Part shown: positions 46,908 through 56,626 of the stretch, piece by piece | Layout: the number at the start of each line of letters is the position of its first letter | Position numbering within the stretch: position 1 is the stretch's first letter | Assembly: GCF_000518805.1 (NCBI RefSeq) | Contig: NZ_JAEH01000022.1 | Location: forward strand, 1-64,000 | DNA length: 64,000 nucleotides | Direction of reading: 5' to 3' | DNA from: Shewanella waksmanii ATCC BAA-643 | GTDB taxonomy: Bacteria; Pseudomonadota; Gammaproteobacteria; Enterobacterales; Shewanellaceae | Translations under genes and position numbers: made by a program | The notes under the pieces: generated by a model | What the model saw: only the letters and a program-made list of their open reading frames with translations | What the model was told of the DNA's origin: nothing | The model's database searches: none

Positions 46908-48200
46908 GTGAGTGATAAAACGGTAGTGAAGCCTCGCCCAGGGATGCGGCCAGCGCCAGAGTTAGCCCAGCCTACTGCAACCGGCGATAGTCAGAAAACT
47001 CAGGTGCAAGAAAAGCAACCGAGTGCGCGCTCAATGCAGTCGGTATTGAGTTTGGCGCAAAACCCGATTGTAGATCATGCTGGCACGCTGATCTCTATTG
47101 GTATTCAAGTGCGCAATAGTCATAGCCATGAGGATGTGACCGCACTACGAGTGCAATGTGTTGAGCTGATTAAGAATTATGAGCAGAGCCTGCGCAATGC
47201 CAATTTACCCAGCGATGATATTGAATCAGCGCGCTATTGCTTATGTTGTTATCTTGATGAAACCGTATTAAACACCCCTTGGGGTGGTGAAAGTCTGTGG
47301 GCATCCGAGAGTTTGCTATCGACTTTCCACAAAGAAACGCTGGGCGGGGAGTATTTCTTTACGCTGTTACAAGACTGCTTACAGCAACCACAACACAAGC
47401 ATCAGCTCCTTGAGCTGATGTACTTATGCCTGACATTGGGTTTTAGTGGCAAGATGCGTCTAGAGCCGCAAGGGGAGCAGCAACTTGAACAGTTAAGGGA
47501 TAAGGCTTTTCATGCTCTGCAGGCAGTTAAGGGCGATCGTCATAAAGCGCTATCGCCGCATTGGCGTGACAAAGTCGTGCAGGATGCGGCTTTCGTACAG
47601 CCGTTCCCTATGTGGGTTATTGGTGCATTGTTTGCGGTACTCACGCTGTTTATCTACATGGGATTTAGCTACAGCATCAATAGCTATTCGTCGAACGTCT
47701 ATAAATCTCTTACTGCTTTGGTTCCTTGGCAAGACACTCAACGCGCCGACACACAGAGCATTAGCCGCGATGAAGCTTTGCTACTACAGCAACTATTGCA
47801 GACCGAAATAGCTAAACAACTACTTGAAGTTGAGCAGCTTAGTGATCGTACCCGGATCCGCATTGGTGCCGGCGTATTGTTTTCGTCCGGCAGCACTCAG
47901 CCACGCTCAGACTTTGAAGCCATTTTAGCCAAAATAGCGCGCACATTAGAAAGCACTTCAGGAAAAATTCTCATTACTGGGCATACCGATGACGACCCTA
48001 TTTTCACCAGTAAATACCCATCAAACTGGCACCTGTCCTTAGCGAGAGCGACGGCCATAGGTAACTTTCTGGCCAACAATGCTTCCCTCAGTGGCCGTCT
48101 GTGGCCTGAAGGGCGCGGAGAGTCAGAACCAAGAGTCGACAACGTAAACGAGCATAATCGTGCACTCAACCGTCGTATCGAAATCGATTTGCTATTTTAA
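46908..48200 (+). CDS. tssL: T6SS membrane protein TssL with OmpA domain
   Basis: Inner-membrane protein of 430 residues. The cytoplasmic DotU domain (about 55-215) includes ARYCLCCYLDETVLNTPWGG. One membrane helix (about 233-257, FPMWVIGALFAVLTLFIYMG) is followed by a periplasmic OmpA-type peptidoglycan-binding domain (about 325-430) with ILITGHTDDDPIF and NRRIEIDLLF. Fused, peptidoglycan-binding TssL forms are a known alternative to separate TagL anchors. The first 45 residues are Pro/Gln-rich. It lies 27 bases after tssK. Confidence 0.94.
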   Translation: MSDKTVVKPRPGMRPAPELAQPTATGDSQKTQVQEKQPSARSMQSVLSLAQNPIVDHAGTLISIGIQVRNSHSHEDVTALRVQCVELIKNYEQSLRNANLPSDDIESARYCLCCYLDETVLNTPWGGESLWASESLLSTFHKETLGGEYFFTLLQDCLQQPQHKHQLLELMYLCLTLGFSGKMRLEPQGEQQLEQLRDKAFHALQAVKGDRHKALSPHWRDKVVQDAAFVQPFPMWVIGALFAVLTLFIYMGFSYSINSYSSNVYKSLTALVPWQDTQRADTQSISRDEALLLQQLLQTEIAKQLLEVEQLSDRTRIRIGAGVLFSSGSTQPRSDFEAILAKIARTLESTSGKILITGHTDDDPIFTSKYPSNWHLSLARATAIGNFLANNASLSGRLWPEGRGESEPRVDNVNEHNRALNRRIEIDLLF

Positions 48201-48223
48201 TCGTCATACAAAGGAATTGTGAA

Positions 48224-51200
48224 ATGTCATTAAAATCAGTGGGTAGCAAGCTAGTTGGTTACCTCAAATCAAAGTGGATGATTACCATACTTGGGTTTCT
48301 TTGTTTGGCGCTATTGATATGGTTCGGTGGCCCTATGGTGGCCATTGCAGGCTATGAGCCTTTAGCGTCGCCATTGGTGCGCGTCATAGTGTTGCTCAGC
48401 ATTGTGATTGTATGGGGTGGATTGCACTTCTTATTTAAGGCTAAGCGTAAAAAGCAAAGTGATGAGATGGTCGATAGCCTGATTAACGGTGATGAGCATC
48501 AAGCTGAGCCTGTCGGTGATGAGGTTGTACAGAACGAGATTGCCTTGTTGCAGAAAAAGATGTTGCAGGCTTTGGACATTCTTAAAACCACGAAGCTTTC
48601 AAAAAATAAAAGTATTTATGAATTGCCTTGGTACATCATGATTGGCCCGCCAGGCTCAGGTAAAACCACCGCCATTGGTCACTCTGGGCTGGAGTATCCG
48701 CTCAAAGAAAAAATGGGCATTGATATGATCCAAGGCGTTGGTGGAACCCGTCATTGTGATTGGTGGTTTACCAATAAAGCGGTACTCATTGATACCGCAG
48801 GCCGTTATACCACTCAAGATAGCCATGCGAATCAGGATAGTCGGGCGTGGCAGGGATTTTTAGGACTGCTGAAAAAGTTTCGCCCGCAGCGGCCGATTAA
48901 CGGCGTTATCATTAGCATGAGTATGGCGGAGCTGCTAAACCAGACTAAAACCGAACGTAACCTGCACGCGCGGGCAATCAAGCAAAGATTGCAAGAGCTA
49001 CAAAATCAGTTAGGGATGACGTTCCCGGTGTATGTCTTGCTATCAAAATCAGACTTGATCGCCGGATTTAATGAATTTTTTAGTGATTTTGATAAAGAAG
49101 ATTGCGAACAGATCTGGGGGATCACTTTTGAGCTGCCGACAGATCAAAGTGAAGATAATACCGTTGGTCAGTTTAACAAAGAGTTCCACGACTTGTTGGT
49201 TAATCTTAATGGCAGAATCAACCAACGTTTGATGCAAGAAAGGGATGTTAATCGGCGTGCTAGAATCTATGAATTCCCCAAACAGTTGCGCTTGCTGCAG
49301 TCTGCAGCGGACGATTTCCTAAAAGAAATATTCTCTCCTAATGCCTATGAAGAGTCGCCGTTGTTGCGCGGAGTCTATTTAACCAGTGCCACGCAAGAAG
49401 GCCAACCGATCGATCATTTGTCACAGCACTTAAGTAGCGGTGTTGCCAAGCCTACTGAGCAAAATAGCGCGCAGCATATACGAAGCTATTTTATTAAACG
49501 TCTATTAGAAGATGTTATTTTTCCAGAGCAGAATCTCGCGTCAACTAATCGCAAGCATGCACGCAAGAACAATAAGCTACGCCAAATAACTATTGCGGTA
49601 GCCGCTACGGTAACTTTGGTGATGACCTACGCCTGGTGGGACAGCTATGACTGGAATCGCCAGTTAATTGATCAAACTCAACTTGCGTTAAGCACTTATC
49701 AAGATGTGACCAATGGCGGGATTAGTGAGCAATCTGAAGTGATCACCTTGACCAAAGGCTTGACGCAGCTGCAACAGCTCGCTGCCGGTGTCGATAATGA
49801 CAGCTTAGATGAGGCGAAAACCTTAGGTTTGTTCCAGGGGAATAAACTCAAGCAGCCGGCAGATGCAGCTTATCATCGTGCATTGGAGGGGTATTTTCGT
49901 CCCTATTTAATGCAGGCGTTAACGCAGGAGATGGCAGACAACGCTTCTCACCTTAACTACTTGTACGAGACATTAAAAACCTATCTGATGTTTTATCAGC
50001 CTGAGCACTTCAATGCTGAAGAGGTACAAATCTGGTTTTCGGCTTACTTTGATCGCCATGTGCCGGGCAAGGTGAATACTGCCATTCGCCAGCAGCTCAA
50101 TTCCCACCTTGCCACACTATTAGGCTTGGGCATTCGCGGCGCTGCAATCAATGAAGATGCGGTGATTGAGGCTCGCGCCACACTGACTATGCTGCCGTTA
50201 GTTGAACGCGCTTATCAGCGCCTAAAGAGTGACTATCTTGAAAGCAGCATTCCCGACTTTAAGTTGATTGATATTCTCAGTTACGACAGCATTGATGGTT
50301 TGATGTTTCAAAGTGGGCGCTCGTTTGACAATGGCATTCCTGGATTATTTACCTTTAACGGCTTTCACGGCATTTTTAGCATTGAAAAAGGTAAGATAGT
50401 TAAAAATCTTACGGCGGATAGCTGGGTCTACGGTGACGATTTAAACTATTTAGATGAACAAGCAAATGAGCGTTTAGCCCAGGAGTTAGAGCGCAAGTAT
50501 ATTCGTGATTATATCTATTACTGGGAAGATTTTATTGCTGATATTTCGGTGAAACAGTATCAGACATTGTCACAAGCTGAAATTGTCACCCGCGCACTCT
50601 CTAGCCCAGACCAACCGATAAAAACCATTATCGCGGCGGTGCAAAAGAATGTGCAACTGACTAAATTGCCAATGTCGACTAACACCAAAGCAGCCTTAGA
50701 GGTGGCGAAGAGTGCCAGTGATGTTGCCTTCCAATCGAAAAAGTCCCAGCTCAACCGTTTACTCCCTAAAGAGCCTGTGAAAGTTGAAGTGGACTTACCG
50801 GGTAAAGAAGTCGAAGTCGCCTTTAGCGAAATTCTGTCGATAGAGCTAGACCAACTGGATGAGATTCAAGCCACCTTAAGGGCGTTAAATCGCAACATTG
50901 GTAAGATCATGCTTGCCAGCGGTAACCGCGCTGCGATGATGAATCAAAATCTAGAGACCCAATTTGCTCAGCTAGGTAACAGCCTCACCGAGCAAATCCT
51001 TGATATGCCTTACCCAGTTAACAATTGGTTAGATGATATTGCCTACCAAGCGAAACGTATGGCGAGCAGCAATCAGAACCAGCGGTTTAATGGCATTTGG
51101 CAGTCTCAGGTTTTGGCTGAATTTAACCGTGCGATCAAGGGCCGTTACCCGTTTAATCGTGGCGCAAGCGAAGATGTGCGTTTAAAGGATTTCAGTAAAT

Positions 51201-51772
51201 TCTTTGGCTATGGCGGTACGTTAGATAAGTTTTGGGATCAGTACTTAGCCAGCCATGTTGATACCAGTAAGAAGCCATGGCGGTTTACCAAGAATATCGG
51301 CATCAGCAATGACATCTTAGTGATGTATCAGCGCGCTGAAATCATTAAAGAGGCTTTCTTTGAGCCCGGTACTAAGCTACCGAAAATTGACTTTACCCTT
51401 GAACCACAGTTACTGGACAGTAATGTCAGTTTGTTCATGTTAGAAGTCGACAATCAGCAGCTCAAATATCGACATGGGCCGTCGAGAAAGGAGCAATTTG
51501 TATGGCCTGGAGGCAGCGCAAACAATGAGACTCGTATCGCTTTTACTCCACCCAATGGTGGCCGTTCTATCAATGTAAAATATGAAGGCGAATGGTCGTT
51601 CTTTAGGTTGTTAGATGAGTTAAGCGCCAAACGACCGAAAACCAAACAAGATGGTGTGTTGGAAATTGAGCTTAGTGGCTATAACGCTGAACTAAAGCTG
51701 GTGGCCAATAGTGTGAACAACCCTTTTTGGATGGCAAATATGGAGCGCTTCTCATGTCCTCGCAACCTTTAA
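48224..51772 (+). CDS. tssM: T6SS membrane protein TssM (IcmF)
   Basis: Protein of 1182 residues that spans the inner membrane and reaches TssJ. Two helices lie near the N-terminus (about 17-43 and 49-68) and a third at about 455-472. The cytoplasmic NTPase part has an intact Walker A, GPPGSGKTT (141-149), and the typical WWFTNKAVLIDTAGRY. The long periplasmic C-terminal half ends with the IcmF/VasK C-terminal domain (FVWPGGSANNETRIAFTPPN). Not all TssM proteins keep Walker A, so this one may bind nucleotide. Its last 19 bases overlap the tagF start. Confidence 0.95.
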   Translation: MSLKSVGSKLVGYLKSKWMITILGFLCLALLIWFGGPMVAIAGYEPLASPLVRVIVLLSIVIVWGGLHFLFKAKRKKQSDEMVDSLINGDEHQAEPVGDEVVQNEIALLQKKMLQALDILKTTKLSKNKSIYELPWYIMIGPPGSGKTTAIGHSGLEYPLKEKMGIDMIQGVGGTRHCDWWFTNKAVLIDTAGRYTTQDSHANQDSRAWQGFLGLLKKFRPQRPINGVIISMSMAELLNQTKTERNLHARAIKQRLQELQNQLGMTFPVYVLLSKSDLIAGFNEFFSDFDKEDCEQIWGITFELPTDQSEDNTVGQFNKEFHDLLVNLNGRINQRLMQERDVNRRARIYEFPKQLRLLQSAADDFLKEIFSPNAYEESPLLRGVYLTSATQEGQPIDHLSQHLSSGVAKPTEQNSAQHIRSYFIKRLLEDVIFPEQNLASTNRKHARKNNKLRQITIAVAATVTLVMTYAWWDSYDWNRQLIDQTQLALSTYQDVTNGGISEQSEVITLTKGLTQLQQLAAGVDNDSLDEAKTLGLFQGNKLKQPADAAYHRALEGYFRPYLMQALTQEMADNASHLNYLYETLKTYLMFYQPEHFNAEEVQIWFSAYFDRHVPGKVNTAIRQQLNSHLATLLGLGIRGAAINEDAVIEARATLTMLPLVERAYQRLKSDYLESSIPDFKLIDILSYDSIDGLMFQSGRSFDNGIPGLFTFNGFHGIFSIEKGKIVKNLTADSWVYGDDLNYLDEQANERLAQELERKYIRDYIYYWEDFIADISVKQYQTLSQAEIVTRALSSPDQPIKTIIAAVQKNVQLTKLPMSTNTKAALEVAKSASDVAFQSKKSQLNRLLPKEPVKVEVDLPGKEVEVAFSEILSIELDQLDEIQATLRALNRNIGKIMLASGNRAAMMNQNLETQFAQLGNSLTEQILDMPYPVNNWLDDIAYQAKRMASSNQNQRFNGIWQSQVLAEFNRAIKGRYPFNRGASEDVRLKDFSKFFGYGGTLDKFWDQYLASHVDTSKKPWRFTKNIGISNDILVMYQRAEIIKEAFFEPGTKLPKIDFTLEPQLLDSNVSLFMLEVDNQQLKYRHGPSRKEQFVWPGGSANNETRIAFTPPNGGRSINVKYEGEWSFFRLLDELSAKRPKTKQDGVLEIELSGYNAELKLVANSVNNPFWMANMERFSCPRNL

Positions 51773-52476
51773 CTCAAATAGGTTATTGCGGCAAAGTGCC
51801 ATTTAAAGGCGATTTTGTTCAACATAACCTTAGTGCTGACTTTATCAAAAGTTGGAATGAGTGGTTACAAGCGGTTGTGGCCGTCAGTAAAGAGCAGATC
51901 CCTGAGCAGTGGTTGGATTGTTATCTAACCAGCCCTGTTTGGCACTTTGCACTATCTGCAGATCTTTGCTGTGAATCAGCCATGTTAGGCACCTTGATCC
52001 CCAGTGTCGATCAAGTGAGCCGCCACTATCCGTTTACTTTGGCTGCTACCCATAAAGGCAGCCCGTTAGCAGCTTGGCAACAAGCCGACCAGTGGGCTCC
52101 GCAATTTCAACAGGCCATTTTGCAAGTGCTGGACGATGACTGCAATCTTGAAACGTGGCTGAAAGAAATTGCTAGTCAAATCAGTTTCCCCACCGCAGCT
52201 CCGGCTCACAGCATTATCACTCAACACACCGATCCTGTTAAGAAGGCTTGGGTGTTACAAGGTCACCAGCACATTGAAATGCATGACCTGTTGCACCGCC
52301 AATATAGCGAACAACTGGGCCGTTACAGTATCTGGTGGACAGAGGGCTCACAATGGGTCGCACCTTGTGTAGTTATTGCTGAAGGCCTGCCACAGGTGAG
52401 TCAGTTTGTATCGATGATTAATGGCCAATGGGTGGAAAGAGATTGGAACTTAGCTGCAGTGACAGAGGAGGGATAA
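51754..52476 (+). CDS. tagF: T6SS regulator TagF (ImpM family)
   Basis: Protein of 240 residues of the ImpM/TagF family. It begins MSSQPLTQIGYCGKVPFKGD, and GYCGKVPFKGDFV is the family signature. In Pseudomonas TagF holds the T6SS off by sequestering Fha when the phosphorylation pathway is inactive. The start at 51754 is chosen because GGAGC lies eight bases before it; it overlaps the tssM end by 19 bases. Its stop overlaps the next start as TAATG, so TagF and PppA are coupled, as expected from linked roles. Confidence 0.9.
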   Translation: MSSQPLTQIGYCGKVPFKGDFVQHNLSADFIKSWNEWLQAVVAVSKEQIPEQWLDCYLTSPVWHFALSADLCCESAMLGTLIPSVDQVSRHYPFTLAATHKGSPLAAWQQADQWAPQFQQAILQVLDDDCNLETWLKEIASQISFPTAAPAHSIITQHTDPVKKAWVLQGHQHIEMHDLLHRQYSEQLGRYSIWWTEGSQWVAPCVVIAEGLPQVSQFVSMINGQWVERDWNLAAVTEEG

Positions 52477-53258
52477 TGCACCAAACAAGTCATGGAATAA
52501 GTCATCGAGGTACAGTCAGAGAGATTAATGAAGACGCTTGCCTTGAGTTGACACATTTAGGGGTTTGGGTCGTGGCTGATGGTATGGGGGGGCACGCCGC
52601 TGGCGATGTGGCGAGCCAACTGGTCATTGATGTAATGCAGCAAGCGTTGAGCCACTGTTCTAGAGAGCAGGTTAATCAGGCTATTTTGGTCAGTGCGTTG
52701 GAGGAAAGTAACCGGCGTTTACGGCAGATGAGTCAGCAACAATTTGCCGGCAAAGTAGCCGGTAGTACTGTGGTAGTGCTGTGGATCCATCAGCATCAAT
52801 ACCACTTGTTATGGGCCGGAGACAGCCGAGGTTATCTCTACCGAGGAAATCAGCTTACACAAGTGACCAAAGATCATAGCCAAGTTAATGACATGGTCGA
52901 TGAAGGGGTGTTGCTACCTGAGGAAGCTGAGCAACACCCTCTGGCAAATGTCATCACTCGAGCTGTCGGGGTGGATGACTATTTATGTGTAGATATTAAA
53001 CAGGGTACGCTCGTTAATAATGATATTTTCTTACTGTGCAGTGATGGTTTAAATAAAGAGTTAAGCGATCAAGAAATTGCCAATGCCATTCAACCGGGAA
53101 ATATTATTGATTCAGGCATGGCATTAATCCATAGCTCACTTGTTAGAAATGCCAGAGATAATGTTACCTGTATTTTAGTTAAGAGCCATTATGGCTTGTC
53201 GTCTGATAAAGATATTGGTCGGGATAATAGTGATGCGACCATTCCGGTTTTTATTTAA
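52476..53258 (+). CDS. pppA: T6SS PP2C-type phosphatase PppA
   Basis: Metal-dependent Ser/Thr phosphatase of 260 residues that removes the phosphate added by PpkA. Metal-site motifs are REINEDA near residue 17, VVADGMGGHAAGDVAS, LWAGDSRGYL, LCSDGLNKEL and ARDNVTCILV, all intact, so the enzyme should be active. The start ATG 52476 overlaps the tagF TAA by one base and has GGAGGG upstream. About 190 AT-rich bases follow before tssA, the only sizeable gap in the locus, so a second promoter may lie there. Confidence 0.93.
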   Translation: MHQTSHGISHRGTVREINEDACLELTHLGVWVVADGMGGHAAGDVASQLVIDVMQQALSHCSREQVNQAILVSALEESNRRLRQMSQQQFAGKVAGSTVVVLWIHQHQYHLLWAGDSRGYLYRGNQLTQVTKDHSQVNDMVDEGVLLPEEAEQHPLANVITRAVGVDDYLCVDIKQGTLVNNDIFLLCSDGLNKELSDQEIANAIQPGNIIDSGMALIHSSLVRNARDNVTCILVKSHYGLSSDKDIGRDNSDATIPVFI

Positions 53259-53447
53259 ATTGTAATGCTTGTTGATCTGTTAATACATTGCGGTTTATTA
53301 TTTGCTTTCATTTTGTTTGTTTATAGTTCTTTAGTGTTTTGTTGTTTTAAATAATATCCTTTGGGATGTGATTTTAAATCGACAAATATATTAATAAGTA
53401 TGGGTTAGTGGTAATTACCTACCATGGTATTATTCAAGGAATGAATT

Positions 53448-54554
53448 TTGGGTGTCGACGAATTTAATATCGAAGATTATATTTTACCAATATCTGACAC
53501 GAATGTGGTGGGCATTGATCCGCGCGAAAATGTCAGTCCAACCTCTACTTATTATCATTTAAAAGATGTCAGAAACAGTGCCAGGGCAAAGGAACGAAAA
53601 GCCCTAATAGATGAAGACAATGTCTTGTCGGTCGCAACCGACTGGCGTCCAATTGTTGAACAGGTGCCAGAGGCGCTACGTAATGACTGTAAAGATCTGG
53701 AATATGTCGCTTGGTTGATAGAGGCCAATTGTCGCTTATCTGGTTTTCGTGGCCTAGCAAATGGTTTCGAGTTAGCCGCAAAACTCATTAATGATTTCTG
53801 GCAACAACTCTATCCCACACCTGAGCCAGATGATCTATCTGAAAGACTCTCTCCATTGATAGGACTTAATGGTATTGATAGTGAGGGCTCACTTATTCAG
53901 CCCATTAAATCAATATTGATATCGCAAGGCGTCACATACGGCGCGTTCTCTACCTGGCAATATGATCAAGCTCAAGAGGTCGCTAGACTCGACAAAGACA
54001 AGCAACAGAAACGTATCGATGCCGGCGCTGTACCTTTAGAAGAAGTAGAACAGAGCATTAAGGAAACCGCTGCTTCATTTTATCTGCAGTTACATCAAGA
54101 TCTGCAAGATGCCATCTCGGCTTTTGAGCGGCTGTCGCGTGCCATGGATGACGCAATGGACGGCGTGCCGCAACCTACCAGTTATATCAGTAAAGCGTTG
54201 AGTCATTGCTTGCAGCAAGTGACCACAATTGCCCAACCTATTTTGGCTAAACACAATGCGCCGCAAGAGACGACTGAGCTAGATGATACTGATGATATAG
54301 GGTGTAGTGATATATCAGCGGCAGAGCAAGGTGTTATTAAACAACTCCAGTCAAGAGATGAAGCAATAAATAATCTCTCAACAGTAGCAGAATTTTTTAG
54401 AAAAACAGAACCTCACTCGCCGATGTCATATGCCATTGAGCAAGTTATTCGATGGAGTGATTTAACTTTGCCTGAATTATTGAATGAATTAATTCAAGAT
54501 GGTGATGCAAGAAGTGGCTATTTTAAATTGTCGGGTATTAAGGTCGACGAATAA
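53448..54554 (+). CDS. tssA: T6SS protein TssA
   Basis: Protein of 368 residues, TssA family, which organises sheath and tube growth or baseplate priming. The N-terminal ImpA_N domain (about 10-130) has SPTSTYYHLKDVRNSARAKE and FELAAKLINDFWQQLYPTPE. The C-terminal half is helical. The start is TTG at 53448, behind AAGGA at seven bases; the nearby ATG at 53441 is out of frame. It corresponds to impA and heads the tssA-B-C-C2-tagJ-E-F-G block. Confidence 0.9.
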   Translation: MGVDEFNIEDYILPISDTNVVGIDPRENVSPTSTYYHLKDVRNSARAKERKALIDEDNVLSVATDWRPIVEQVPEALRNDCKDLEYVAWLIEANCRLSGFRGLANGFELAAKLINDFWQQLYPTPEPDDLSERLSPLIGLNGIDSEGSLIQPIKSILISQGVTYGAFSTWQYDQAQEVARLDKDKQQKRIDAGAVPLEEVEQSIKETAASFYLQLHQDLQDAISAFERLSRAMDDAMDGVPQPTSYISKALSHCLQQVTTIAQPILAKHNAPQETTELDDTDDIGCSDISAAEQGVIKQLQSRDEAINNLSTVAEFFRKTEPHSPMSYAIEQVIRWSDLTLPELLNELIQDGDARSGYFKLSGIKVDE

Positions 54555-54592
54555 ATATGTCTTGCGGAATATAAAATTGAAAGGAGTTCAAA

Positions 54593-55096
54593 ATGAGTAT
54601 ACATGATAGATTGAAGCGGGTAAGAAAACCGCGAGTACATATTACTTATGATGTTGAGACGGAAGGCACGGTAGTAAAAAAAGAATTGCCCTTTGTAATT
54701 GGTATTACGGGTGATTTTACTGGTCACAATAAAGAGAGTTTAAAACCATTAAAAGATCGCCGCTTTATCCAGATCGATCGTGATAATTTTGATGATGTCA
54801 TTAAACGTATGAACCCGACGCTATCGCTGGCTGTGGCTAATACCCTTGCTGATGATGATTCGCAGTTAAAAGTAGACTTGAGTTTTAATTCACTAGAAGA
54901 CTTTGAGCCAGCAGCCATTGTTAATCAAGTTGAACCGCTTAAAAAACTGATGGAAACGCGCAATAAACTGCGTGATTTGATGACAAAAGTCGATCGTTCA
55001 GAAGATCTAGAAAATATTCTAGAGGATGTATTGAACAATACCACGAGTTTAGAAAAGTTGGCCGACGAATTGGATATACAAGGAGCGAAGTCATGA
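54593..55096 (+). CDS. tssB: T6SS contractile sheath small subunit TssB
   Basis: Sheath subunit of 167 residues (VipA/ImpB family). It begins [20 protein letters not shown], then [20 protein letters not shown] and the family's helical C-terminal region ([20 protein letters not shown]). It pairs with TssC to build the sheath. It has a strong GGAG ribosome site, and its stop overlaps the tssC start as ATGA, which couples translation of the two sheath proteins. Confidence 0.95.
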   Translation: MSIHDRLKRVRKPRVHITYDVETEGTVVKKELPFVIGITGDFTGHNKESLKPLKDRRFIQIDRDNFDDVIKRMNPTLSLAVANTLADDDSQLKVDLSFNSLEDFEPAAIVNQVEPLKKLMETRNKLRDLMTKVDRSEDLENILEDVLNNTTSLEKLADELDIQGAKS

Positions 55097-56586
55097 GCAT
55101 GGAAACAGCTGAAGCCACACTCGATGCCGTAGCCCAAGAGGGGAGTGTTTCGTTACTCGATCAAGCTATTGGTGCGACAAAACAAACGGACTCAAGCAGA
55201 GCAGAAGAGCTCATTCGTTCGCTAACAGAAGAGGCGCTAAAAGGCACCGTTAAGTGGAATAAGAACTTAACCGTTACTTTCAATGAAGCCATCGATGTAA
55301 TCGACAGTGTTATCTCCAAACAGCTTGCAGCCATTATGCACCACGACGACTTGCAAAAGTTGGAGGGGAGCTGGCGCGGGCTGCACCATACCGTGTCTAA
55401 CTCAGAAACCAATGAAACTCTGAAGATCCGCATGATGAGCTTAAGTAAAAAAGAGCTGCATAAAGATCTTAGCAAGGCGGTTGAGTTCGACCAAAGCCAA
55501 ATGTTCAAAAAAATCTATGAAGCTGAGTTTGGCACACCTGGCGGTGAACCCTATGGCTGTTTAGTTGGTGATTACGAGTTTAGTAATCACCCTGAGGATG
55601 TGGAAGCTTTGTCGTTAATGTCTAATGTTGCGGCAGCTGGCTTTTGTCCATTTATATCGGCCGCGGGTTCTTCGCTGTTTGGTTTCGATGATTGGACCCA
55701 GTTAAGTAAGCCTAGGGATTTAGAGAAGGTCTTTGAATCGCTTGAATATACGCAATGGCGTTCATTCAGAGAAAGTGATGATTCTCGATTTGTATCGTTA
55801 ACAATGCCTCGGGTATTAGCCCGTTTACCTTATGGCAGTGCAACTAAGCCTGTTGAAGAGTTCTGCTACGAAGAGTTTGAGCTTGATGATACCGCAACGC
55901 GATCTAAAACCGCCAACCACGACGACTATTGCTGGATGAACTCATCTTATGTCATGGCCACCAATATGGGCCAAGCATTCAGTAAATACGGCTTCTGTAC
56001 CGCAATTCGTGGTGCTGAAGGTGGAGGCAAAGTTGAAGGCTTACCTGCACATATCTTTACTAGTGATGATGGTGACCCTGACTTAATGTGCCCAACAGAG
56101 ATTGGCATTACCGACCGCCGCGAAGCGGAGTTAAGTAAGCTGGGCTTTTTACCTTTGTGCCATTACAAGCACACTGATTATGCAGTGTTCTTTGGCGCGC
56201 AGTCCTGTCAGAAGCCGCAGATTTTCTCTAGCCATGATGCGACCGCAAATGCGGCGATTTCATCACGTTTACCTTACCTAATGGCGACGTCTCGCTTTGC
56301 TCACTACTTAAAAGTGATGGCCCGAGACAAGATTGGTAGCTTCATGGAAGCGGAAGATGTGGAGTCATGGCTCAATCGCTGGATTTTGTCATTCGTGAAT
56401 GCTTCAGAAGGCGGCGGACAAGATATTCGTGCCAAGTATCCACTTGCCGATGCCAAAGTCGAAGTTAAGGAGATTCCGGGTCAACCTGGTAGCTATAACG
56501 CGGTGGCTTGGTTGCGTCCTTGGTTGCAAATGGAAGAGCTAACGGCATCACTTCGGTTGGTGGCTAAAATCCCTAAAGTGGGCTAG
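55093..56586 (+). CDS. tssC: T6SS contractile sheath large subunit TssC
   Basis: Sheath subunit of 497 residues (VipB/ImpC family). The N-terminal segment carries [13 protein letters not shown], in the position of the helix that ClpV binds to disassemble the sheath. Next come [26 protein letters not shown] and, near the C-terminus, [17 protein letters not shown]. All are typical. It overlaps tssB by four bases. The gene immediately after it is a second, diverged copy. Confidence 0.95.
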   Translation: MSMETAEATLDAVAQEGSVSLLDQAIGATKQTDSSRAEELIRSLTEEALKGTVKWNKNLTVTFNEAIDVIDSVISKQLAAIMHHDDLQKLEGSWRGLHHTVSNSETNETLKIRMMSLSKKELHKDLSKAVEFDQSQMFKKIYEAEFGTPGGEPYGCLVGDYEFSNHPEDVEALSLMSNVAAAGFCPFISAAGSSLFGFDDWTQLSKPRDLEKVFESLEYTQWRSFRESDDSRFVSLTMPRVLARLPYGSATKPVEEFCYEEFELDDTATRSKTANHDDYCWMNSSYVMATNMGQAFSKYGFCTAIRGAEGGGKVEGLPAHIFTSDDGDPDLMCPTEIGITDRREAELSKLGFLPLCHYKHTDYAVFFGAQSCQKPQIFSSHDATANAAISSRLPYLMATSRFAHYLKVMARDKIGSFMEAEDVESWLNRWILSFVNASEGGGQDIRAKYPLADAKVEVKEIPGQPGSYNAVAWLRPWLQMEELTASLRLVAKIPKVG

Positions 56587-56626
56587 TCGATCCCGTCGCT
56601 GATTGCTTTTCAAGGATAGAAACGTA